Made by a program: the position numbers and the translations under genes
Part shown: positions 41,176 to 50,382 of the stretch, in pieces
Layout: the number at the start of each line of letters is the position of its first letter
Position numbering within the stretch: position 1 is the stretch's first letter
Notes under the pieces: generated by a model
Seen by the model: only the letters and a program-made list of their open reading frames with translations
The model's database searches: none
What the model was told of the DNA's origin: nothing
Assembly (NCBI RefSeq): GCF_016900375.1
Contig: NZ_JACJKB010000002.1
Location: 1-64,000, forward strand
Length of the DNA: 64,000 bases
DNA from: Collinsella tanakaei
Lineage (GTDB): Bacteria > Actinomycetota > Coriobacteriia > Coriobacteriales > Coriobacteriaceae
Direction: 5' to 3'

Positions 41176-43062
41176 CTACGCCGCCATCCAGACGACGACC
41201 AGCGCCGATGCGACCGAATACACCACGCAGGAGGCGAACACGGCCGACACGCTCATCGCGATACCCGAGGTGTTGAGGTCGTGCTCATCGCGCCAGAACA
41301 GCAGCTTGAGGTAGATGACGGACAGGGCGCAGCAGGCGAAGGTGACCGCCGCGGCGCAGCCGAAGCAGCCCGAGAGCAGCTGCGCGTGGAGCGCCGACGT
41401 CGCGTTGGCGGCGCTGACGCCCTCGGTGAGTACCGGAATGCCGTCCGGGTACGCGGCGCCCAAAACGAGCTGGCCGCACAGGTAGATGACGACCGCCATG
41501 ATCGCGCCGACGAACACGGTCTGGAGGAAGAACGCCAGGTACGGCTTGTCCTCGTCGTCGGACTCGTCGTACTCGAGGTAGTAGTTGCGCACGAACGACA
41601 CCACGCGGCTCGATGCGAGCAGCACGACGGGCATCACGCACATCGGGTAGATGAACAGGTCGGCGAAGCCGCCCATCATCTCGAGCGCCGCCGCGACGAT
41701 GCCCGAGGCGATGGCCCAGATGAGCAGCCAGTATTGGCGGCGCGCGAACCACGAGAACACGTGCATCGACTCGCCCGAGCCGCCCTCGGAGCTGCCGACG
41801 CCGGCGATCTGGAGGTCCTCCTGGTGCTCCTCGTTCATGACCTCCATGGCGTCGTCGACCGTGACGATGCCCAGGATGTGGCGGTTCTCGTCGCACACGG
41901 GCATGGCGGCGAGGTTGTACTTGGACATCTCCTCGGCCACGTCCTCCTGGTCCTCGTCGGGCGAGACCCAGACGACGTCGCGGTACGCAAGGCTGTTCAG
42001 ACGCGCATCGCGGTCGGCCACGATGAGCGCGCGCAGCGACAGCACGCCGGTAAGGCAGCCGGCGGGATCGGTCGTGTAGACGTAGTAGACGCTTTCGAAG
42101 TCCTCGTCGAGCTTCTTCAGGCCCTCGATGGCGTCGTTGACCGTAGCGGTTGCGGGCAGCGCCACGAACTCCGAGGTCATGATGCGGCCGGCGGTGTTCT
42201 CCTCGTAGCCCAGCAGCGTACGGATGGCGCGCTCCTCCTTGACGCCCATGAGGCGCAGGAGCTTCTCGGCTTTCTCGTAATCGAGCTCCTCGATGAGCGC
42301 GGCGGCGTCATCGGGGTCCATGAGGGCGAGCATCGAGGACGCGTCGCGGTCGGACAGGCCCTCGAGCATCTCGGCCACGAGTTCGTCGTCATCGAACTCG
42401 CTGATGGCCTCGGCCGCCTGCGCCGTGTCGAGCTGCGCGAACACCTGGCCGCGCAGGCGCGGGTCGAGCTGCTCGATGATGTCGGCGATGTCGGCCGGGT
42501 GCAGCTCGCCGAGCGTCTTGTGCGACACGGACAGCTTGATGTTCTGGGTCGAGCGCTCGAGCAGGTCCATGTACGACCAGGCGATGATCTCCTCGGGCAT
42601 CGGCTTGCCGATGGCGCGGGCCGCGCCGACCACCACGCGCTCGAGCGCAGGATGCAGCGAGCGCAGAAGGCCGCGCATGCCGACCTCGGCGCCCAGCAGA
42701 CGCAGCTGGTTTTCGCCCGAGGTTGAAAGCTTGATGTCATTCACGCGCACGACCTTCATGCCCTGCGTGTCGACGATCTGCTTGTTCATGATGTCGCGCG
42801 CGAGCAGGACCTCGTCGGGCTGCAGGTACGAGAAGCGGATGTCGGTTGCCGGCACCTTGAGGTACACGCCGGTGTCGTCGATGTGGTCGACGTACTTGCG
42901 CCACGAGATCATGAAAGGCGTCTTGCCCGGGCCCTGGAAGGCCAACGACGTCACATGGGGAAAGACCTCGCCCGTGGCGATGCCCATGTCGTTGACGATG
43001 CCGATGCTCTCGCCCGTCGAGTCGACAACGGGAAGCTTCAGCATCTCGGAAAGGTAATTCAT
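41176..43062 (-). CDS. MgtE-N/CBS magnesium-sensing membrane protein
   Basis: The product has 628 residues, with GAAGGAG before the ATG. In order it has a PRC-barrel-like segment (1-110), an MgtE_N helical superhelix (about 170-290; GELHPADIADIIEQL, MDPDDAAALIEEL), and two CBS motifs (about 300-425; ALPATATVNDAIEGL, VVWVSPDEDQEDVAEEM). A C-terminal membrane region of about five spans follows. MgtE_N and CBS domains sense cytosolic Mg2+. The membrane part does not show the usual MgtE pore motif PLL...GNAGSQ, so it may be a degenerate or different channel, or a regulator of the adjacent NRMT transporter. Confidence 0.8.
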   Translation of the reverse strand: MNYLSEMLKLPVVDSTGESIGIVNDMGIATGEVFPHVTSLAFQGPGKTPFMISWRKYVDHIDDTGVYLKVPATDIRFSYLQPDEVLLARDIMNKQIVDTQGMKVVRVNDIKLSTSGENQLRLLGAEVGMRGLLRSLHPALERVVVGAARAIGKPMPEEIIAWSYMDLLERSTQNIKLSVSHKTLGELHPADIADIIEQLDPRLRGQVFAQLDTAQAAEAISEFDDDELVAEMLEGLSDRDASSMLALMDPDDAAALIEELDYEKAEKLLRLMGVKEERAIRTLLGYEENTAGRIMTSEFVALPATATVNDAIEGLKKLDEDFESVYYVYTTDPAGCLTGVLSLRALIVADRDARLNSLAYRDVVWVSPDEDQEDVAEEMSKYNLAAMPVCDENRHILGIVTVDDAMEVMNEEHQEDLQIAGVGSSEGGSGESMHVFSWFARRQYWLLIWAIASGIVAAALEMMGGFADLFIYPMCVMPVVLLASSRVVSFVRNYYLEYDESDDEDKPYLAFFLQTVFVGAIMAVVIYLCGQLVLGAAYPDGIPVLTEGVSAANATSALHAQLLSGCFGCAAAVTFACCALSVIYLKLLFWRDEHDLNTSGIAMSVSAVFASCVVYSVASALVVVWMAA

Positions 43063-43197
43063 GGTGCTCCTTCAGAGAATGAGAGGCTTGTGGCAGCGCG
43101 AAACCCCGGCGCGCGCCATATTGAAGGGCACCCGCAGGGGTTAGCTACTGTGTGGTCGGGGTTTAGGTTTCACCTGTGTCCTTTTCTCAAGTCGATG

Positions 43198-43228
43198 CAA
43201 AAGAAGAGCCCGATCGGAATCGAGCTCT
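43198..43228 (-). terminator. Terminator after the deacetylase gene
   Basis: A 9-bp stem with one G-T pair (43205-43213 with 43220-43228) is followed on the minus strand by TCTTTT. It separates the deacetylase transcript from the mgtE-like leader. Confidence 0.75.
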
Positions 43229-43284
43229 CCTATTCTATAGCATTTTCGGCAGCGATACGCCCGACACCCGCCCTCTCCGGGTCG

Positions 43285-43339
43285 GCCTCCGCGCCTGGCC
43301 TCCTGCGGCTACGTCCCCAGAGAGGCCAGGCGCGGAGGC
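43285..43339. repeat. CTACGTCCCCA-family hairpin
   Basis: Perfect 18-bp arms (GCCTCCGCGCCTGGCCTC and complement) enclose a loop with GCGGCTACGTCCCCAGA. Here only one side of the inner core is kept. It lies between the two leftward operons. Confidence 0.85.
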
Positions 43340-43425
43340 AGCCGGGGTCGCCCAAGGGGGCCGGAGGCAGAGGGACCGGGCGCCCAAGGGGCCGGAAAGA
43401 GGCCGGGCGGGACTGCGTTGCGTCT

Positions 43426-45270
43426 CTACACCTCGGGCAGGACGGCGTCTTCGGGCATCTTCACGGTGCCGTTGACGACATCCTCGGGGAAGCGGCCGTC
43501 GAGCTCCATGAGCTCGGACACGGTCACGAGCTCGTAGCCATCGGCCTGCAGGCCCTCGATGATGCCGGGGAGCGCCTCGACGTCCTGCGAGCGGTTGCCG
43601 CCGCCGTCGTGCATGAGGGCGATCGCGCCGTTATAGGCGTTAGAGAGGACCTCGCTCGTGATGGCGCCGGAGCCGGGAAGCTTCCAGTCGAGCGTGTCGA
43701 TGTTCCACAGCACGTTGCAGCTGATAAGGTCGCCGGAGCGGGCCCACTCGGTCGCCGTGAACGCGCCGTAGGGGGCACGGATCATCTGGGGACGCTCGCC
43801 CGTGGCGTCCTCGAGGGCGTCGAACGCGGTCGAGATCTCGGAGCGCAGCGTGTCGCGGTCGCACTCGGGCAGGTTCTGGTGCGCGTTGGTGTGGCTCGCG
43901 AGCTCGCAGCCGGCGTCGAGCACGGACTGACTCTTGGAATTAACCTGCGTGCCGAGGTTGAAGAACGTCGCCTTGACCCCGTAGCGCTGGAGGATATCGA
44001 GGATGTCCTGGGTGTAGGAGCTCGGACCGTCATCGAAGGTGAGCGCGATGTACTTCTTGCTGCCCTTCGGCTTGCAGTTGAGGTAGGACACCACCATGTC
44101 AACCGGGGCCTCGACGACCTCCTTGTCGACCGTCTCGCCGGACTTCTCGCCCGTCAGAACGGTCTTCTTGCCCTTCTTGCCCCACTGCGAGACGAACTGG
44201 ATGGCGCCGGTGCCCTCCGTCTGGATACCGGGCATGAGGTCGACCGTCTCCTCGGTGGCGGGCTCGGTGACGTCGGCGCCGTTCGCCACGGTGAGGTCGA
44301 TGGCATCGACGGCCTTCGTGGTCTCGAACTGATCGGCCGTGAGCGGAGCGCCGTCGCTCGTGACGGCGCAGCGGTCTCCGCCCTGCTCGTCGAGGACGTT
44401 GCCGCCCACCGACAGCATGCGGCCCGGCTTCACGCCGAAGTAATCGTTGGCGACGAGCAGCTCCTGCACGTTCGACGAGATGGGCGTGGCGTAGGCGCGG
44501 CCGTTGACCATGACGTCGACGTTGCGCCAGAAGAACTGGTAGCCGATGGCGAGCGACGCGCCGCCCACGACCACCACGGCCGCGACCAGGGCGATCAGGA
44601 TGCTGCGCGGGCTGAAACTGCGCGCGGAGGTCCGGCGGCGTGCGGGAGCCGCGGGCCTGACCGCCGTGCGCGTGCGAGCGGTGCCGGCGGCGTGAGGGGC
44701 GCCAGCCGTACGGGCGGATGCGGATGCCTGGGCGCGCGACCCGGCCGGGGCCGCCGTCGAGGTACGGCGCGTCTGCTGAGTAGCGCCGGTGTGCGTGCGC
44801 GGGGTCGACGCGGTGGCAGAGGCCCCCGTCGTGCGCGTGCGGGTAGCACGCTGCTGCGCCGTGCCCGCATGGCCCTGGGGACGGGAGAACGACTGCGTGA
44901 CATGGGCGGACCCGCCGTGGGAGGCGGGCGCCTTGCGCATCTTCGGGTGCTCGATCGGCTTGAAGGACTGCGTGCTGTAGGCGGGGATCTTGATGCGCCC
45001 GGTCTGCTGCGCGCTGCGCGGCGTCGCCTTCTGCGACGTGCTCGTCGCAACGCGACCCGTCTGGCCGGCAGGACGAGCCGTGCCCTGCTTGCGCTGTGCG
45101 GACTGAGCCGCGTTTTGAGCCGCTTTCTGGGAAGCCGCTTTCTTCACGGGCTTCTGCACCGGCTTCTGCGCGACCTTGCGCGCCGGCTGCTGGGCCGGCT
45201 TCTGCGCCGTCTTTTTCACAGGCTCCTGGGCGCTCGCGGGGCGCTGGGTGCCATGGCTATTGGTATCCAT
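43426..45270 (-). CDS. Membrane-anchored polysaccharide deacetylase (NodB type)
   Basis: The product has 614 residues. The first 205 residues are a Lys/Ala/Gln/Thr-rich basic tail, probably cytoplasmic, then one span (ILIALVAAVVVVGGASLAIG), a beta-rich stalk with ELLVANDYFGVKPG, and a NodB domain. Catalytic motifs are intact: TFDDGP, SHTNAHQN (H...H), RAPYG, DTLDW and LMHDGG. It would remove N-acetyl groups from peptidoglycan or another wall glycan in a metal-dependent way. A diverged paralogue lies just upstream in the same direction. Confidence 0.9.
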   Translation of the reverse strand: MDTNSHGTQRPASAQEPVKKTAQKPAQQPARKVAQKPVQKPVKKAASQKAAQNAAQSAQRKQGTARPAGQTGRVATSTSQKATPRSAQQTGRIKIPAYSTQSFKPIEHPKMRKAPASHGGSAHVTQSFSRPQGHAGTAQQRATRTRTTGASATASTPRTHTGATQQTRRTSTAAPAGSRAQASASARTAGAPHAAGTARTRTAVRPAAPARRRTSARSFSPRSILIALVAAVVVVGGASLAIGYQFFWRNVDVMVNGRAYATPISSNVQELLVANDYFGVKPGRMLSVGGNVLDEQGGDRCAVTSDGAPLTADQFETTKAVDAIDLTVANGADVTEPATEETVDLMPGIQTEGTGAIQFVSQWGKKGKKTVLTGEKSGETVDKEVVEAPVDMVVSYLNCKPKGSKKYIALTFDDGPSSYTQDILDILQRYGVKATFFNLGTQVNSKSQSVLDAGCELASHTNAHQNLPECDRDTLRSEISTAFDALEDATGERPQMIRAPYGAFTATEWARSGDLISCNVLWNIDTLDWKLPGSGAITSEVLSNAYNGAIALMHDGGGNRSQDVEALPGIIEGLQADGYELVTVSELMELDGRFPEDVVNGTVKMPEDAVLPEV

Positions 45271-45371
45271 CGAACCGTCCGGTTATTCGCAATCGTGTGC
45301 ACATCGCCAAGACGCCGGCGGGGCTACCGCCGCGCTTGGCCGCCTCTAGATTCTAGCGGTCTTACCGGCCA

Positions 45372-46760
45372 TTATTCCTCGATCTGCTCCTCCTCAGGGG
45401 CCAGTTGAGGCAAAACGGCGTTATCCGGCTTCGAAACCTTGGAGACGTCGAGTTTCTCCGCAAGCTCTTCATCGGTATCGACAAGTTGTGACAGCGTCAC
45501 GATCTCGTATCCGTCCTGCTTGAGGCCCTCGATGATGCGGGGCAGCGCCTCGACGGTCTGCGATCCGCACTCCTCGCTGTCGGTCAGCAGGATGATGTTG
45601 CCGTTGCTCACGGAGCCCACCACGTTCTCCACGACGGCGTCGGCGCCGGGCAGCAGGTAGTCGCCCGAGTCGAGGTTCCAGGTGACCACCGCGCTCACGA
45701 GGTCCATCGCCTGCGCCCAATCGGCATCGGAGAACAGGCCGTAGGGCGGGCGCAGCAGGCTGCACGATTCGCCCGTCGCCTGCGAGATGACCTCGAAGCC
45801 CTGGGTGAGCTGCTGGCGCAGCTCGTCACCCGAAAGCTCGCTTAAATCCGTATCGCTATAGGAGTTCGACCCGACCTCGCAGCCCGCCTGCACGATCTGG
45901 CGCGCCGTGGCCTGGTTGGCCTCCACGTGATCACCCTGCAGGAAGAACGTGGCGGACACGCCCTCCTCTTCCAGAATCTGCAGAATCTCGCCGGTGTAGC
46001 TGCTCGGCGCCTCGTCGAAGGTCAGCGCGACGTACTTGCCCTCGGCCGGCGCCACCGACGTCATGCGCACGACGCAGTTTTGCGCCTCCTGCACCACGCC
46101 ACGGTCTGCCGTCTTGCCCGAAACGCGGCCGGTCCACACCTCGGAGCGGCCCATCACGCCCCAGGTCTCCACGTAGCCGATGGCGCCGGTGCCCTTGACC
46201 TCGAGGGTGGGCTGGATATCGGTCGCCACGATCTCGTGCTCCTCGTATTGGTCGCGGCCACCGGAAATCTCGACCTGCTCGCCACCGACGAGCTCGGTGG
46301 TCTCGAGGGCATTCGCCTCGATCTGCTGGCCATCGACCACGACTGAGTACTGCTCGCCGCCGCGCTTCTCGAGCACGCTGTCGTCCACCGCGAGCAGGTC
46401 GCCCGCGCGGTAATCGAGCTCCTGGTCGTTGATGAGCTGCTGGACGCTCGAGTGGATGCGCACCGAGACGTCGGAGCCGTTGAGCGACACCGTGACGCCG
46501 CGGTTGATGTACCACACGACGCTCGCCACGAACAGCAGGGCCGCGCAGGCCACGGCGATGATCGCATAGGGCCGGCGCTTGTTGTTGCGACGCGCGCGCT
46601 GGGCCATGCCGCGACGGCCGAACCCCTGCGAGTGATGCAGGTACTGGGCGCCGGGCTTGCGCTGCACACGGCGGTTCACAGACGGCAGATGGGTGGCGTC
46701 ACCGCGCCTGATATGGGGCTTCTTGGGCTTTTTGGAATAGGAGGTGGTGTAGTTGGGCAA
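45372..46760 (-). CDS. Deacetylase paralogue with lost catalytic residues
   Basis: The product has 462 residues from TTG 46760, with GAGGGAG five bases upstream; no ATG start in frame has a ribosome site. The layout matches the downstream paralogue: basic tail, span, stalk, NodB fold. But key motifs are changed. TFDDGP is TFDEAP, the metal-binding SHTNAH is SNSYSD with both His lost, and LMHDGG is LLTDSE. RPPYG is kept. It is therefore probably a non-enzymatic glycan-binding or regulatory partner of the active enzyme. The frame is fully open, so it is not a decayed pseudogene. Confidence 0.88.
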   Translation of the reverse strand: MPNYTTSYSKKPKKPHIRRGDATHLPSVNRRVQRKPGAQYLHHSQGFGRRGMAQRARRNNKRRPYAIIAVACAALLFVASVVWYINRGVTVSLNGSDVSVRIHSSVQQLINDQELDYRAGDLLAVDDSVLEKRGGEQYSVVVDGQQIEANALETTELVGGEQVEISGGRDQYEEHEIVATDIQPTLEVKGTGAIGYVETWGVMGRSEVWTGRVSGKTADRGVVQEAQNCVVRMTSVAPAEGKYVALTFDEAPSSYTGEILQILEEEGVSATFFLQGDHVEANQATARQIVQAGCEVGSNSYSDTDLSELSGDELRQQLTQGFEVISQATGESCSLLRPPYGLFSDADWAQAMDLVSAVVTWNLDSGDYLLPGADAVVENVVGSVSNGNIILLTDSEECGSQTVEALPRIIEGLKQDGYEIVTLSQLVDTDEELAEKLDVSKVSKPDNAVLPQLAPEEEQIEE

Positions 46761-46810
46761 TGGTTCTCCCTCATCCGCATTGTTGAGGAAAACTGTACCA
46801 TAAGGCGAAA

Positions 46811-46866
46811 AACGAAGGGGCGCCTGCATGCGAGCGGCACTGAATCGCCGACATGCAGGCGCCCCC
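46811..46866 (-). terminator. Terminator after the PRC-barrel gene
   Basis: A 15-bp stem AGGGGCGCCTGCATG with its complement encloses a 21-nt loop and is followed on the minus strand by a T-rich TTCGTTTTTC. It lies about 50 bp past the stop of the PRC-barrel gene. Confidence 0.8.
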
Positions 46867-46916
46867 TGAACGTTTGCGCCAAACCGGTTGCGCACCCCTT
46901 GTTGCGGGCCGATGCG

Positions 46917-47672
46917 CTACCGGCTCTTCTTCTTGGATGAGCCCGCCGCCTTGCGGTACTCGCTGGCAAATGCCGAGAACATGCCGCGCGTCTTGCCCAG
47001 CTGCTTGCCCAGAGCGCGGCTGCCCTTGTCGAGCGCCTTGGAGCCGTGCTCGTCGATCTTGGCGGCACCCTTCTTGACCTTGTCGCCGATCACGACGCTC
47101 GCCTCGGCCGCCTTGGCCGCGGCGCCGCCGGTCAACTCGAGGTTCAGCGTGTCGTCCGACACGATCATGGCGCCGTTGCGGTAGCCCTTGAGGTAGCTCA
47201 CCGGCATCTCGATATTGCCTACCAGAAGCGACGAGGCACCGCCGCCATCGAGCACGAAGCGCTTGACCTCGCCCGTCTTGCTGTTGAACATGGCGTCGGA
47301 ACAGTAGCCCAGGTTCTTGCCGGACTCCGTGACGACATCCATGCCCGTCCAGATAAGGCAGGTGTCGAGGTCCACACCGAGGCGCTTGGCGGCTCCGGCG
47401 TCAAGGTTCTCCTTGCCGTCGCGCACGCAGAGCACGCCCTCGTACACATCGAGGGCGTCGAGCGCCACGAAGCGGTCGGACTGCTTGATCATGCCCGCCA
47501 CGTCGGGGAGCTTCACCATAAACCCCACGACCTTCTTGCCCGTGGGGTCGAATACGGCGAAATGCACCTTGCCCAGCCTGCGGGGCTCGCGCGGCGTGCC
47601 GTCCTTGTTGGTTGCCTTGCGGTCTGAGGGCGCACGGTAGATCCGCACGCCCTGGATATCGCCTACGAGCAT
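46917..47672 (-). CDS. PRC-barrel domain protein
   Basis: The product has 251 residues. Two PRC-barrel-like halves are seen: GKVHFAVFDPTGKKVVGFMV near residue 35 and YCSDAMFNSKTGEVKRFVLD near 125. A basic Lys/Ala-rich tail follows. PRC barrels bind other proteins or RNA and occur in photosynthetic H subunits and RimM. The start codon directly follows the TAA of the YtxH-like gene (TAAATG), so the two are coupled. The actual role is unknown. A PRC-like segment also opens the MgtE-N protein nearby. Confidence 0.75.
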   Translation of the reverse strand: MLVGDIQGVRIYRAPSDRKATNKDGTPREPRRLGKVHFAVFDPTGKKVVGFMVKLPDVAGMIKQSDRFVALDALDVYEGVLCVRDGKENLDAGAAKRLGVDLDTCLIWTGMDVVTESGKNLGYCSDAMFNSKTGEVKRFVLDGGGASSLLVGNIEMPVSYLKGYRNGAMIVSDDTLNLELTGGAAAKAAEASVVIGDKVKKGAAKIDEHGSKALDKGSRALGKQLGKTRGMFSAFASEYRKAAGSSKKKSR

Positions 47673-48062
47673 TTACGCCTCGGCGGCCTCGGCGCCGTCG
47701 ACGGGAACGTCGGAGACCACGGACTCGACGACCACATCGGCCGCCGGGGTCACGTTGCCGCCGGCGATGGCGTCGTTGAGCTGCTCGCGAAGCTGATCCA
47801 TGCGCTCGCGGGCAAGATCGACCTTGGCGCGGAGCTCATCGGTCTTGGCGTCGACCATGGGGCCGAAGTCGCTCGCGGCGGACTTGGCCTGGTCCACGCC
47901 CTGCTCGTACATATCGCGCGCGTTATCCCACGCGTCGTTGGCCATATCGGCGGCCATGGCGCGCGTCTCGGCACCGGAGCGGGGAGCCACCAGGATGCCG
48001 ATGATGGTACCGGCTGCGGCGCCGATCACGGCGCCCGCGACAAAACTGAAACCTTTACCCAT
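47673..48062 (-). CDS. YtxH-like membrane-anchored protein
   Basis: The product has 129 residues, with GGAGGAG before the ATG. The start GKGFSFVAGAVIGAAAGTIIGILVAPRSG is a Gly/Ala-rich span ending in APRSG, the YtxH (gas-vesicle GvpP-like) hallmark. A helical coiled-coil segment of about 60 residues with ELRAKVDLARERMDQLREQL follows. Members are often stress-linked in Bacillota. It heads the pair with the PRC-barrel gene. Confidence 0.85.
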   Translation of the reverse strand: MGKGFSFVAGAVIGAAAGTIIGILVAPRSGAETRAMAADMANDAWDNARDMYEQGVDQAKSAASDFGPMVDAKTDELRAKVDLARERMDQLREQLNDAIAGGNVTPAADVVVESVVSDVPVDGAEAAEA

Positions 48063-48137
48063 GTTGCTCCTCCCATAAGAGTGAACGTTGTCGATGGAGT
48101 CTACATTATACCCACGCCCACTCCGGGCGCAGCGGTC

Positions 48138-48914
48138 TTACCGCCCGTCGGTATCGTTGGAGCTCGCGGCGGTGCCGCCGAACACCGAGCCGAAGACGTC
48201 GGCGATGCGCTTGGCAGGCGCGTGACCTGCCATCTTGGCGCGCTTGCGGGCGGCGTCGGGGTCCGCGGCGCGTCCGCGCTGGGGCTCCGGCTGAGGGGCG
48301 GGCTGCGGCTCGGGCGCGGGCGCAGGCTCGAAGACGGGCTCGGGCGCAGGCTCGGGAGCCGGCGCGGCGGGCTCATCCGCTGCGGGCTCGTCGGTGTCGG
48401 CCTCGGCGTCGGCAGCCTCGGGCTCATCGTCCTCCTCGCCGCGCAGGTTGAGCGCGAGCTTGCGCAGCGCTGCCACCGTGCCGGGGAAGTCCGGCGCGGG
48501 CGCCTGAGCGTGCAGGAAGGCCCACTCCATCATGAAGGCAGCCGAGGACAGGGCGCCCACGGTCAGGGCGTCGTCGGGGCAGGAAAGCTCCACGTCGAAC
48601 AGGCGCTCGTCACCGGGCACCTGGCGGGTGCGTCCGCAGGACACCTTGCCCGCGAGGCCCGTCTCGTTCATGATCTCGACGCTCAGGTGCTCGAGCAGGT
48701 GCGGAAGCTCCGTATCGCCCATGCACTCCTGGAACTCGCGACCCGTATCGCCGAGGCACAGGTGCTTGGCGATGGCCGGCGCGAGGTAGTACACGCGAGC
48801 CGTGGCCTCGATATCCTCAGAGGTCCTCAGGGGCATGCCCGGGTTCACCAACACGCGTGCGCAGAGTTTCTCCGCTCCCACGGTGATCTTCAGGATGTTG
48901 AACAGGTCTGCCAT
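48138..48914 (-). CDS. Stand-alone cyanophycin-synthetase-N-like domain protein
   Basis: The product has 258 residues. Residues about 60-165 show ELPHLLEHLSVEIMNETG and VSCGRTR, then YAL-like strands and SAAFMMEWAF. This resembles the small N-terminal domain of cyanophycin synthetase-like proteins, which has a HLxEHxxLEL...GRTR pattern. The Mur ligase and ATP-grasp parts of those enzymes are absent. From about residue 168 the protein is an Ala/Pro/Glu/Asp-rich linker and a basic end. The match is from motif memory and moderate. It lies between the YtxH and CorC-type genes with gaps of 75 and 48 bp. Confidence 0.6.
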   Translation of the reverse strand: MADLFNILKITVGAEKLCARVLVNPGMPLRTSEDIEATARVYYLAPAIAKHLCLGDTGREFQECMGDTELPHLLEHLSVEIMNETGLAGKVSCGRTRQVPGDERLFDVELSCPDDALTVGALSSAAFMMEWAFLHAQAPAPDFPGTVAALRKLALNLRGEEDDEPEAADAEADTDEPAADEPAAPAPEPAPEPVFEPAPAPEPQPAPQPEPQRGRAADPDAARKRAKMAGHAPAKRIADVFGSVFGGTAASSNDTDGR

Positions 48915-48962
48915 GGTCTTTCCGCCTTCTCGATACCTGCATGCGCGGGCGGTCGTGCCGCG

Positions 48963-50300
48963 CTATGCCCTCTCGTCCTCGTCGCCGTCCTTCGCGGGCG
49001 CGGCCTTCTCCTCCGGATCGGGACCGGTCACGCGCACCAGGGAGATGCGCTGACCACGCATGGACTGCACCTTGAACTTGTACCCGTCCTGCTCGAACAC
49101 CTCACCGATGGCGGGCACGGAATCGCACAGGTCCAAGATCCAGCCGGCGAGGGTCTCGTAGTCGTCGCTCTCCTCGATGGGCCAGCCGAGCTCGATAGCA
49201 TCATCGCACGAAAAGCGTCCGTCCACCAACCATTCGCGGCGCGAAAGGCGGGTGAGGTACTTGTTATCGGGGTCGAACTCGTCCTCGATCTCGCCCACGA
49301 ACTCCTCGACGATGTCCTCGATGGTGATGATACCCGCGGTTCCACCGTACTCGTCAACCACCACAACCATCTGCTCATGGGCGGTCTGCATCTCGGAGAG
49401 CAACGGCAGGATGTCCTTGGTGTCGGGCACGAAGGTGGCATCGCGCAGGAAGTCGCCGACCGGCGCGGTGCCGTTGCCGCTGAGCGCGGGCTTGATGAGA
49501 TCCTTGATGTGCGCGATGCCCACGATGCAATCCTGGTCCTCGCGGTAGATCGGCATGCGGGAGAAGCCGGTCTCGCGCATGGTGGAGAGGACCGACATGA
49601 TGTCGTCGCCCTCCTCGCACATCGTCACGTCGACGCGCGGGACCATGACCTCGCGGGCCACGGCATCGCCCAGGTCGAAGACCTCGTGGATGATGCGCTT
49701 CTCCTCGTCGAGCAGGGTGTCCTGCTCGCTGATCATGTACTTGATCTCCTCCTCGGAGACGTTCTGACGGTCGTCGGCACTCTTGATGCCGAGCAGCTTG
49801 GAGAGGCCGTTGGCCGAGGCCTGCGTAAGCCACACGAGCGGCTTGGCGAACTTGCGGAACGCGCTGATGGGGCCGGCGACCGACTTGGCCATGCCCTCGG
49901 CGTCGGACAGGCCGATGCGCTTGGGCACGAGCTCGCCGATGACGATGGACAGGTAGGACACGATGAGCGTGATGACGATCGGCGCGGCGATGGGCGCGAT
50001 GGCCGTCAGCGGCTCCAGGCCGAACGACGAGAGCCACGTGGCCAGCGGGTCGGACAGCGTGTTGGACGAGACGGTTGCCGAGAAGAAGCCCACGAGCGTG
50101 ATGGCAACCTGGATGGTGGCCAAGAAGTCCGTGGAATCGGTCGAGAGCTCGAGCGCCTTGGCGGCACGCTTATCGCCCTCCTCGGCGTCGTGCTCGAGGC
50201 TTGCGCGCTTCGCGGTTGTGAGGGCCATCTCCGACATGGAGAAGTAGCCGTTCAGGATCGTGAGGAGCAGCGTGGCGATGATGGAAATTGCTATGCCCAT
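48963..50300 (-). CDS. CNNM/CorC (HlyC)-type membrane protein with CBS pair
   Basis: The product has 445 residues. The N-terminal domain has four spans of the DUF21/CNNM type (LNGYFSMSEMALTTAKR, IVIGELVPKRIGL). Two CBS motifs follow (about 215-335; VPRVDVTMCEEGDDI, VDEYGGTAGIITIEDIVEE) and a C-terminal CorC/HlyC domain (DGRFSCDDAIELGW, QDGYKFKV). Such proteins act in Mg2+ or Co2+ export or related ion handling. They are often called hemolysin-like by old annotation. Confidence 0.92.
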   Translation of the reverse strand: MGIAISIIATLLLTILNGYFSMSEMALTTAKRASLEHDAEEGDKRAAKALELSTDSTDFLATIQVAITLVGFFSATVSSNTLSDPLATWLSSFGLEPLTAIAPIAAPIVITLIVSYLSIVIGELVPKRIGLSDAEGMAKSVAGPISAFRKFAKPLVWLTQASANGLSKLLGIKSADDRQNVSEEEIKYMISEQDTLLDEEKRIIHEVFDLGDAVAREVMVPRVDVTMCEEGDDIMSVLSTMRETGFSRMPIYREDQDCIVGIAHIKDLIKPALSGNGTAPVGDFLRDATFVPDTKDILPLLSEMQTAHEQMVVVVDEYGGTAGIITIEDIVEEFVGEIEDEFDPDNKYLTRLSRREWLVDGRFSCDDAIELGWPIEESDDYETLAGWILDLCDSVPAIGEVFEQDGYKFKVQSMRGQRISLVRVTGPDPEEKAAPAKDGDEDERA

Positions 50301-50382
50301 AGGGTTTGTATCGAACCTCCGTAGGTAGACTGCAGGGCGCAGATGCGAACAGGTTTGCAGGCGCGCGGGTGCGCGCGGGTCA

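Noticed and set aside
43063-43200. A possible M-box magnesium riboswitch before the mgtE-like gene
   Set aside because: AGGTGAAACC and a CGCTGCC are present, but the rest of the M-box consensus and its order are not. I cannot support the call; a covariance-model search would settle it.
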